Shown here: positions 21,001-33,000 of the stretch, piece by piece | Numbering within the stretch: position 1 is the first letter of the stretch | Layout: every line of letters begins with the position of its first letter | Origin: Parapristionchus giblindavisi | Taxonomy: Eukaryota > Nematoda > Chromadorea > Rhabditida > Diplogasteridae | DNA length: 64,000 nucleotides | Direction: 5' to 3' | Assembly (NCBI GenBank): GCA_943737045.1 | Contig: CALSFV010000276.1 | Span: 62,001-126,000, forward strand | Position numbers and translations under genes: made by a program | Notes under the pieces: generated by a model | Databases searched by the model: none | Seen by the model: the letters and a program-made list of their open reading frames with translations, nothing else | What the model was told of the DNA's origin: nothing

Positions 21001-24000
21001 TTCGAACATCAATTATTAAAAGAAATATTCTAAACAACTTTAAAAACTCTCGACACGCATGGCAGTGATATAGAGAGAACAAAATAATAAACGTCTATAG
21101 TACCTTGCCCGACAATCTGCCAAGTTTCTCGGAAATCGATAGAGTCGCGTCGATTCGCGCCATCGCTGCAATTACATTATGAATCAATCAATAATCTCGG
21201 AGGTGACCAAACCCGTCTGACCATCGCCTCACTCTCTCTTACCTCTGCACTTGCACACTGGACATCCAACCGAATTCGTCTCGAATCCATAGAGACAATG
21301 TTTGAGGCATTGATGGAGAGGGGGACACTTGGCACATTGACACACTGCACATCCAGACTTATTACGGAGATAACCATGTGCACATTGTCTGTAATTCAGA
21401 GATTATTGATTGAGTCATTCATTCAAGCGTACAGTATCGAAATGAGTAATCGAGACCTAGCTACAGCACTACACCACAATTAGATTCTGTGATATCTTAC
21501 TTCTCACAATTGGTCGCATCAAGAGTGGTGCATTGAGCCCCCGATGGTGTTACTGAAGGAAGACATTCACATACGAAACAGCCTCGATCATCACGACGAA
21601 GACCCATTTGACATCTAAAATAGATCAATAAAGATTCATTTATCGATTGATTCTTTGAAGAATTGAAAGTTGAATATTTCAATTTTATTTATTTCAACAT
21701 CATTGGTCTTACTAAAGATCGGACCCTTTGCACAAAACAACGAAACAATCAATCACCGGGTGAAAATAAATGTAAAAGCAAAAGGTACATCCCGTTATTA
21801 AAGGCACGCGAAGTCTTGCGGGAGATCACAGCTAGGCCAGTGATTATTCGGGTAGAAATGCTTATGTCATATTACATGAATTCAATGATATTACCTCAAT
21901 GGACAGTGTTCGAGTGAAGGACATGTAGAGGGAAGAGTGAGGATCGTTGGTTCTGTAATTACAAATAAGATCGACCATTTAGTTTCGTGTCTCACACCCA
22001 TATTATCATCTCACAAATCAACATAGGTTGATATTATTGTTCAAAACGTTGAAATAAAATAAAATTCAAATCAGACTCCAACCGGAGGGATTATGGTAAT
22101 CAATCAATCAATAAACAAATCTCAAAGCTACCGTACCATCACAAACGGGACAGCACTGTCCATCGATCTTCTTCGGATTCTCACATTCTGATCTGCACAT
22201 GTGCTTCTCACACACAGATTCGCCATTCGAAGAACAAGTACAACTGAAAGATTAGACAAAGATCAAAGATCAAGTATCAATCATAGAGGGAGACGATATG
22301 TCAAGACTCTCTTTCCTTTCGTTTTCGCTATTCCTCGAACGCTTACAATAGATACAAAGACAGCCGAGAACATTTTTTAAGGTTCGATACCGTATCCTTA
22401 TTTGACCGTAACGCGTCATCGTTCACGCGCTGCGTGAGCATGACCTATTCCTATGGACTTACGTGGTACAATCATCCCTGGACCATGTCTCATTCATTCG
22501 CTTCTTTTCCAATCTCTCCGTTTGACATCCAACACACACAGGACAACACTCTCCCTCAGGAATCACGATCCATGAACACTGAGCTGTAGTCAATCAATAA
22601 TTAATAATCTTTTCTAAATATTGATTGATTGATTCTCATCTTCAAATCAGAGAATTAATCAATCAATAAAAAACAATATCATTCGTCAAATCAGGTACCT
22701 CTGTGTTTCAAAACATCTTGATTTTAATAAATATAAATAAAAAAATGAATGAATGCACTCACAAGGTGGCTTCGGGCAGTTCATCTTGCTACATGCTGTC
22801 ACGCCTCGCTTGCATCTCAATAATCAAATATTAATCAATTACGATACAATAAACGAAAATCGATTGAAGACGAATGAACTACTTTAAGTGAGAGATATTT
22901 AGTACACGTTTAATCTAGTAGTTCATTGTGTTATTTATATTTATAATCTCTGAAACACAGGTAGGTGCACTATCAAATCATGACAAATATCCTAATTTTA
23001 TATTGATGGGCTAAAACTTGGAAGCGACGGGTCTAGAAAGCAGGAGAATATTGAGAATAAGTAGAGATCAAAATTCATTATTCTTGATGGTAATACGTGC
23101 ATCAATAACCCCAGAGGGAGTAGAAAAGTGTAAGGGACACATCCTCTCCGTTGGGAGTTGGTCAGTGTCTTTCTTGAATTCAAGATACGCGACGAAGGGG
23201 ACAAAGGACCATTGGAGGACAATTATGATGGTGTCAATGACCTACTACAGTATCCATTCATTACAGTATACCCCTACTCACTTGCACAATTCACAACTGC
23301 TCACATGCCACTCCTCTCCGTCCTTGTACTTCTGACCGTCGCGAACGCAACTCTTCGCCTGAATCAGCCAGTCATCATTTCTTTCAACATGGACACATCG
23401 AAAACTTATTTTATAAACCACAATCGGTAATAAGGCAATCAATCTATAAATCAATCAATAATCTCACGTACCAAACTCGTCGACTCATCAACGCACGTCC
23501 ATTCGTCACAGCATCTGAACGGAAACAATTATTGATTAGGACGTCCATCTTGAAAAAAAATATCTCCCATATCTACCACAGTCCAAGCACAATTCCAAAA
23601 ACAAATCACCATTTGCTACGCGAATCATTTATTTATGCAAGAAAAGAAAACAGATCATTTACCTTCCAGGTGTTCCGGATCCTCTTTTGTGTATGCGTAC
23701 AACCTTTCCATCAGGACATGCAGCAGGTTTACAGATGGACGCACGACAACGACAGCTGCAGTAACCATAGTTCATTTTAAATATATATTATTGGTTGTCT
23801 TTAACTATCGAAAAGTGCTATTCCAACAAATTGAGAAAAAATTAGTCCACATATCTCGAACGTGAAACATATACAAAAAGAGTCCGACCATTTTTACTAT
23901 AAAAAGCGCAACATATCTCAGAGATCTCGTGTGCCCTCGATATCCTTCCTCGTTTCTCATTTCCATTCTTACTCACCCTGGTTGGACGGGACAACAGGCT

Positions 24001-27000
24001 CCAGGTACTCGATGAATGGGTGGTCGATGAGAGTCCAATGGACACTCACTACTACCGTCATCCTCTCGTTCGTCTAGTGCTTCGGGTGGACATCGAACCG
24101 ATTTACACTCAGGTTCTGAAAAGGAAATGGATGGGTTACTGTAGGTTTCAGACTACCGTAGTTCACATAGGAACTAAGGATCACAACTACTTGCGAATAT
24201 TAGATAACGAGTAGACTAAAAATGAGTGACCGCTACAGTGAAATTACAGTATCCGCTCAACTGATGATTACCGTAACCCTACCGTACCTGGTTTCCTGCA
24301 CTCATATCGATCGCAACATCGTCCGGGAACGCCTGCGCCTGCCTTCACCAGAACACGCTGTTCATTCGCTGCAGCGTCACAGTCGGGAATCGAGCACTTC
24401 TGAAGAAGATGAAATAAGAAATGGAACAAGTTCCGATGAGCCATAGAGACTATGAATACTCGGTTATTCTTATAACGATTGAAACAATAACATAATATGC
24501 AATTCACTTTTTCCGTTCTCTAGATTATCACTCATAACTTCATCAGACACATCACAACGACATCTCAATCCCTCTCTCAGCTACCGTAACCCGTTCACAT
24601 ACAGTACCACCACGCTCTTACCGTATCATCGCAGACGCACACTCCGTGGCTTCCACAGCACTGTCCTGAAGGGGGCGGGGCAATATGGAGTCTACTATCG
24701 TCATGATCGCATCTCGGATGGAAGGGTGAAGGACACTCCACATCCACACATTCATCCATATCCACTGAAATATTGAGAGAATAAGGATAATGGTATATTA
24801 TAGATGTGGTACGGTAGTAATAGGTAATTTAGATTACGGTAGAAATACAGAGCTTAAGGTTACGGTAGTATCACGGGTCACGTTTTCTGAAAGACGTGAA
24901 AAACAGCATAACAAGGCCATCGAGCGTAAGAGGAATTCGCTTTGTGGTCTATAACTATCTATCACTATCTCACAGACCCTATCTTCCACACAAAGAGATT
25001 CCGCTTCTTTTGCAAAAAAAACATGTGAAAGATACGAATCAATATGTTTGTTCTTTTAATCGTTTGATAATAGAAAGTAGAATCAACAATTTATGAACAG
25101 TAATAATAGACAGAAAAAAGGAGATTGAAGATGAAATTGGCTAGTCGACCTCTACTAGCGCACATATTAGACCATCTCCTCTCTAATCTCAACACTCCTC
25201 CAATCCCCACCCCGTTAGAAGCTCAGTGTAAATTATCTCATTAACCCCTTAATGAGACCTCACGACCTCCCAAATGAAACAAAAGCTCAAATAAGATTCA
25301 CATTGCACCCTCCTTCCAACACTGATTCAATGTGAAAGAAGCATAGAACTACGACAGCCTAATATCACAGCCCTGGTCATCTTATGGTCACTGCCCATGG
25401 CTAACTAACTCGATCAGTCCAGATTCATGCCCCAAGGGCCTATATCCATCTCACAATCCCAGTTACTAACATCAAGGGCCACTACTACGACACAACAGGA
25501 TGCACTCAATCTATTCCTACTAGTAAATATATCAGTAGTATAGTATTCGTGGGGGTTAGATAGAGAAGGAGGAGGGGATCATATTTCATTTTTCTTTCTT
25601 TCACAATACGTAGGATACGACTACAGGATGTATGACATTGGTTGTAGGACGATGAAATCCTTATTGCTCCATTCTTTGGATTTGCCTATCTCCATCTCCT
25701 CCCCCCCCCCCCCTATCCTCACTCCGATCCCATCTCAGAAAACGGGGGCGACCCATATCCCATTCATTCAGGAGCGCATGTTTATGACTATAATTGCGAC
25801 GAACGAGGGAGAGAGGCAGAGACAGAGAAGACGAAGAGGACTAAGCCACAGATATTATGGGACACGGGAACATATGGAAAGGGATTTGGAAGTATTATAC
25901 CATATACGAGTAGCCGAACTCCACAATGTTATGCGTGTCAATAACTTTCACAACAGATGAGCGCAGTGTTTCATATAAACAGTCGACGCAGTCATAGAAA
26001 AAGACGCAAAATAAAATGAATAGTAGTAGTATCATCATGCCAGTTTCATAATTTACAATAACTCAACTATTAATTTAATAATTTAATATTAATTTAATAA
26101 TTAAGTTAATTTAAAATAACTCAAGATTACAAGAGGATCTTCTAATGTACACTATTAAAGTTGATTCTTCAAAAAAATCTTTGCCAGCTTGTAAAGAAAA
26201 GAAGCATAATTCAAGATCTAAATTCAAAACCATTCACACTCTTTATCGAAAATTTAGAACAAGACGAAGAATGAAATGGAAGGAAGGATGTCACTGTAGC
26301 GACTTGTCGCTACTTTCATTCATAATTAGCTCACTCTGCAAGATTACTATTCAAACTGATATAAACCAATTACTGATCATTCATACAGTGGTGGCCAGAA
26401 GGATATCATATTTTGGTTTTTTAAGCATAACTTTTCTTGTAGTTATCCGATCACCTTGAAATTTTTATATAGTGTGCTCAAACATGTTTCACAATGTATA
26501 CCGAGGCATGGGGCCGGTTTTTCAATTTGGATGGCTTCCAGGCTACAGTATCCCAAAATGACCACATGCCTCATTTTGAGTACTTGAAGTTGCGACGTAT
26601 TTTCGTTGTTTTAAACAATTTTTTCGCCATTTAAAAAGTACTTACGCATGCTACTATAGTCATTCATCGATACTGTTCACATTTATTAGATATTATTATT
26701 CATATCGTAGGCATATTGTGAATTTCAAAAGTGCCAACTTTTTTCATCATTTTTTGCTTGTTTCTTGGTATTTTTTAAATGTATATTTATTGTATTTTTG
26801 TTTTTATACTGCGGTAATACCGAAAGGTGTACGATATTTCTTCCCTGATATCTTGCGCGTGAGGTTTGAGTGGTTTGAAGCAATCCGAACCTGCTCGCCA
26901 GTTTGGTGTAACACAGGGAACGATCTCCCGTGTCATCAAAAAGGTTCCCAAATCTGCCAAAAACCGTTAACCCTCACTGCCTGGTGTTTCACATATCACC

Positions 27001-30000
27001 TAGCACCTTGATGACAGGAATATCGTCAGAATATCAAGCGAGTACCCGCGGGCGAACTCCACAATCAATTAGCAAGAATTGGCACTGTACGGTGCCACTC
27101 CTCCTTCGACTCGCACCATCCGTAGACAACACCTACAAAATGGTCTTAACCGTAGAGTTGTTAGTACGAAGCCCATAATCTCTCCTAAGAACAGAGGGAA
27201 TAATCTGAAGTAGGCAAAGGCTCATTTTAAAAGGACAGTCGCAGACTAGCGAAAGGTCGTCTGGCCAGACGAGTCCAAGTTCAATCTCCAGGGCTCGGAC
27301 GACCGGGTTGACGTCCGTAGACCAGATGGGGCTTGAGATGATATTCAGAAGCTTGTTCCCAAGGTGAATCACGGAGGCAGAAACGTCATGGTGCACAGGA
27401 ACTCGGACTATGTCCACTGCAGCGAATCATTGAAATCATGATAGCAACGGCTATCGTACGCTCCTGCTCGCTACACGCCTTCGGATCAGTCAAAAGCATG
27501 GAAACTAAGTTCTAAATTAATATTTGTTAAGTTAACCTGTTTAATATTCAATTTGAACCTGAATTGTTGCCCAGGCAACACACACGTGAGCTATCCATTT
27601 TGTCTGTGATTTAATCAATTATTTTGATTGTTAACATGTTGAATATTGTTAATAAATTTGTTTAATTGATTTTTCAAAATATATTCGCGATAATACCCCG
27701 AAAAAATGCATAAATACGTTTAAAAATTAGAGGAGAAGTAACTTCCTCAAAATGAGCCATACTGTCATTTTGGGATACTGTAGCCTGAAAGCCGTTAAAA
27801 TTGAAAAACCGGCCCCATGCCGCGGTACACATTGTGAAACATGTTTGAGCACACAATATAAAAATTTCAAGGTGATAGGTTAACTACAAGAAAAGTTATG
27901 CCCAAAAAACCAAAATATGATATCCTTCTGGCCACCACTGTATGATCATGTCACTGGTATATAAGACCATTCCATCATCAACCACTTCACCTTATCGGTC
28001 CGATCCAGAGAGTCGTCAATCTCGTGTTCAATCCCTCAATATCAAGTGGTTAAACCCCACACCCCAATCTCAGTGGTTAAACCACACACCCCAATCTCAG
28101 TGGTTAATCCCCACACCAACCTGTACGATCCCCAATCATTTGTATTATAAATAAATATATTAATATATCCTTTGTATTACACACTACCATTGTACCAAAT
28201 AAGGGCAAGGGTAGTCGTCCTCCGTTGTATACCATAAGTCAAACAACACTCCCGTCGGGAGTCGTTACAGTCACAATGCATACCAAATTCCGCACATGCT
28301 AAACAAGAGAAAGAGTAGGAGAACACAGATGATAGAAATATATCGAATGTTAGAGAAAGAGACAAAATCAGATGACAAGTGAGCAATGCATTTTGTATGA
28401 ACGGAGGCGCGGGTGTGAAAATAATATACAATCTCTTCCTCGGTCAAAACATCGATGTCATCCAAACAATATCAACATAAGTGGGCACGCTGGGGGAAAG
28501 GCTGTGCGCAAACCGAAGAATTGTAAGGCAGTGCTATGCGCATGGCCATTTTTAGCAGATTTGAATGGAAATTTTTCATTTATTTGCGAGGCAAAGCTAT
28601 GCGCAAGGCCCCACAAGGGAAGGCATGGCTGTGTGCAAAAAGAATTCGTTCTCACGCGCCCACCTATGAATATCAATCATCCATTCTCAACTGTATCGTA
28701 ATCACCAAGCCTCAACTAACTTACAGTACCCCCTCACAAGGAGTCTCTTTCAGCTTAAGGTGGCGAAAAGTGACGATTTATAGCTCATTTGAAAGCCCTT
28801 TCTCTGTAGAATAAGAATGTATGTTTAAAAAATCCGAAACGGCTCGGTACATGGATTTTAAAAAAATCCAAAGTTTGAGCAATTTCTGCCTTGAAATTCC
28901 TGTGTAATGGCAGTTGAATTGCCGTACAATGATGGGTTACTTCTCCGCGCTCTCTCTCCGAGCTAGTGGTAGCGCAGTGGTAAAGATGTCGCTTGCAATT
29001 TTTGCGCTGCGGGTTCGATCCCCACCGATGCGACATGTTTTGCCCGATTTTTACACATGTTTTGCGACATGTTTTGCCCGATTTTTTTATGATCTTTTTT
29101 TAAAAATCATACATAACACAATATAATGTTATATTATGTAATGTTATGTATAGAAAATAACATAAAGAATATGAAAAAAAAGAAACGTGAAAGAATCTGA
29201 AGAATGTATAGCTAAGCAATTGATTGGAGAGGGAAAGAAAGAAGAGTAGATCAGATTATAGATTTATTGCTTGACTTATTCGTTTATTATTTAAATCTTT
29301 GAGTGTTGTTCTTTGTTTCATCGAGAGATTTCTGAAATACGTTGAATCTTTCAATCAACACTGACAAACTTTCAGACAGATTGGATGCATGGATATCAGT
29401 CAGAATGAAAAAAATTTTTTTTTAATCATAAAAGACAAGTGAAAAATCGGGCAAAACATGTCGCATCGGTGGGGATCGAACCCGCAGCGCAAAAATTGTA
29501 AGCGACATCTTTACCACTGCACTACCACTAGCTCGGAGAGAGAGCGCGGAGAAGTAATCCATCATTGTACGGCAATTCAACTACCATTGCACAGGAATTT
29601 CAAGGCAGAAATTGCTCAAACTTTGGATTTTTTTAAATCCATGTACCGATCCGTTTCGGATTTTTTAAACATACATTCTTATTCTACAGAGAAAGGGCTT
29701 TCAAATGAGCTATAAATCGTCATTTTTCGCCACCTTAAGCTGAAAGAGACTCCTTGTCAGAGACCACCTGGGTTGTTCCAATCGAGTTGGAAATGACATC
29801 AAATCAGCATAAACCACTCAACAGCCACAGTGGGAGACATGGCCGTTTCACCCAAAGCCTCCGTGTTCCCCTGTGAAGGAATTCTCACATTAATACTGTT
29901 ATTGTTAGAGTAAAGAAGAAAGAAGGCGGCGAATGGACCACAATTCATTCAATTAACGAAAGGGTTTAACTGCACTTGAGAATGAGAATGAGACAGAATT

Positions 30001-33000
30001 AAGAGAGTCAGATGGTCAGAGACTAAACGAGAGAGTGGCAGTCAGACAGTCGAGATAGTGTGCGAGTATGAGAGAGTCCAGACAGTTCGACAGAGGAGCA
30101 GAGGAAGGGGGAGAGGGGCGTGAAGTGGTGGTGGCAGCACACAATCACACTTCAATAGTGGTCGTTAACGGGACAGATGACTGACCGATAACCGTTCATT
30201 TGTGCCATGATACTAGGTAGACAGAGGGATTAGAGGAGAGAGGGAGAAGGTAATGATTGAGACAGTTACGATAGAAGTGTATATGTAATCGTTATCTAGC
30301 TGGCAATTAGGACAGCCTATCATGGGCAGACTATTCAAATAGTCCTATGATGATATGGACAAGGACACTGCCATTACATCACTATCGAACCAATACCAAC
30401 ACAGCAGCCCGTGAACAATGTAATGGATGATACATATATAGCTTGACATTGTTAAGAGAGCATGTCTGAGGGAATTGACATTCTGACCGGGGGTGGTGAC
30501 ATAGCGAAAAATAAATATTTTTGTTTGATGTGGAATAAAATAGTACACTACCAGGTGACCTCAGCCACACATATGAGAAAGTTTGATTTTGTGTCTGAAG
30601 GTTACTGTAAGTGAAAATGCTCATTTGGTCGAAAAAATTATTTCGGTTCCCAAGCATCCGATCGACTCGGGAGTGGTACCAATCGATTCCTCGAGCGAAT
30701 ACAAGCAACTTTTACTCCGATCGCTTTTTAGTCAGGACTACGAAGAATCGAGATATTACGAAAATAAACTTTTGAACGTTAATTTCTATGCGACGGTTCT
30801 CTAGGAGGAAGAAATTAAATTTGCTTAAATCGTTCTACACTTAATTACCTACCTTATATTTAAATATGAAGGCAAACAAACCTGGTCAAATTTGGTTACG
30901 AAAGCAAAATATGGCAGCAACTCGGTAAAAAAGTCACTTCACGATCCTTAGTGCGCTTGTCATACTGTAGACACCTGTCTATTTTCACGGCTCTATGACC
31001 GGACTCCCCCTATAGGTTTAATTTATTTCGTTTTTACATGTTTTTTTACTTAAAATTAAAACACACACTAGGGGGAAAACATTTAAAAACGGAATAAATT
31101 GAGCAAGAATAAACCAATTAATGGGGCGGGGTATAGAGCCGTGAATAAGACAATATGCTCTGGCGTTTGAATCCATGCATGATTCAAGTAAAATTCGTGC
31201 AATTAATGATAAGATATAAAAGTAGCATGGAAAATACTCGAATCATGCATGGGTTATCCGTGATCATGCGTGGATTTTGAGACTCCATGCAAGATCACGG
31301 AAAATCTATACACGATCACAAAGAATCCATGTATGATATCGAACCGTGGATATCCCATGTATTATCATGCATTTCATGTCGAATTATGCATGATCATACT
31401 CGTATCCGTGATCATTCATGGATTTCAACACCAGAGTGACAAGGCACCAAAATAATATCGTGAAGTAGTCTTAGACTGATAAGGGAAGGGTACTTGGTCG
31501 TGTGTCGGAAAATCTAACAAAATGTATATGGTTGGAAAGAGGTCAAAATTCTAAGACTTTTTGGTCTTTTCGTTTTGTCGCCTCGGACTTCCTAAGGACC
31601 GAAAATCGATTTTGAAAAAGAGCAATTCCATGGGTGAAATTTCGAGGGTCCAATGGTAGAGATATCTATTAGATACCTCATCTCGTCCTTGCATTCCTTT
31701 CCCAAGCAACACGTGGCGTAGTAGGTAAGAGGCTCGTCTATAAAACTTTTGTGTGTTCGGTTTCAATGGTTCGTTTCCTTTCACTGCAACTTTTTTTGCT
31801 CATTTTATTTTTGATCAAACTCTTTTTTATTAACAATTTAACAACAAATGTACGAGCCAATACTTAACAACGGTGCATATGCTCCTGGAGTTGAATTGTT
31901 CGTTCTGAACATTCCTCCAGGCGCCACATCGATTTGCCAGCCCGCTGATTTGGCGTACAATCACCAAATCAAGGTTATTCAGAAGCGGTCGAACTCCCTG
32001 ATACTCTTCCGACAAATTGACTACCGTATATCCGCTCGCGACAACCTGCTCAAGTTTGCGCTGCAAGTGCATTGGTGCCTGGGCAGCGACGCCTTCAGGC
32101 CGTATATCGCTTACGGTTTCTTCAAGGGAGGTTTCATTGGGATTCACCCATGAGCGTCATGTTCGGTCAAGGAATCTCTACGCCTTGCCCCTGTAGGAAG
32201 CCAGGCTGTACCATCTGTCCTCGCTGCAGAGTTAGCTTCTGCCTTTCATGTTTCTGGCCCAATATGCACCGTTGTCAAGTATTGGCTCGTACATTTGTTG
32301 TTAAATTGTTAATAAAAAAAGAGTTTGATCAAAAATAAAATGAGCAAAAAAAGTTGCAGTGAAAGGAATCGAACACCGAACACACAAAAGTTTTATAGAC
32401 GAGCCTCTTACCTACTGCGCCACGTGTTCCTTGGGCATAGGTGGGCGCGTGAAAACGAATTATTTTTGCACACAGCCTTGCCTACCCTTGCGGGGCCTTG
32501 CGCATAGCTTTGCCTCGCAAAAAAAATGTAAAATTTCCAGTCAAATCTGCAAAAAATCACCATGCGCTTAGCCTTTCCTTACACTTCCCCGGTTTGCGAA
32601 CAGCCTTTCCCCCAGCGTGCCCACCTATGTCCTTGGGAAAGGAATGCAAGGGCGAGATGAGGTATCTAATAGATATCTCTACCATTGGACCCTCGAAATA
32701 TCACCCATGGAATTGCTCTTTTTCAAAATCGATTTTCGGTCCTTAGGAAGTCCGAGGCGACAAAACGAAAAGACCAAAAAGTCTTAGAATTTTGTCCTCT
32801 TTCCAACCATATACATTTTGTTAGATTTTCCGACACACGACCAAGTACCCTTCCCTTATGAGTCACGGTCATATTTTGCGTTCAAATACAAACTTGACCT
32901 CTTTTGTTGGTCTTCATATTTTAATATAAGGTTTGGTATTAGATGTAGAACGATTTAAACATATTTACTTTCTTCCTTCTTTAAAAAGGTTCTATAGCAA

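Larger units (their letters stand above)
24765..28187. other. crim-1 intron 3
   Basis: Outside the Tc1 element (26386-27940) I see no gene. There is a C12 run near 25705 and a 27-bp tandem repeat at 28044-28120. Confidence 0.5.
31480..32858 (+). mobile_element. Nested inverted-repeat transposon (TGA duplication)
   Basis: Ends TAAGGGAAGGGTACTTGG and complement, flanked by TGA (31477-31479, 32859-32861). Arms of about 390 bases enclose a fragment of transposase. Each arm holds a tRNA-like module. A hAT MITE at 32436-32629 has inserted in the right arm. Confidence 0.85.

Noticed and set aside
28372..28701. 109-codon plus frame and overlapping frames at 28.4-28.8 kb
   Set aside because: Runs through hAT MITE copy 1; a composition effect of the element.
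28914..29126. Frames in the arms of the TCA-flanked element
   Set aside because: Same frame appears in both inverted arms because the DNA is duplicated; it overlaps the tRNA-like module and matches no protein family.
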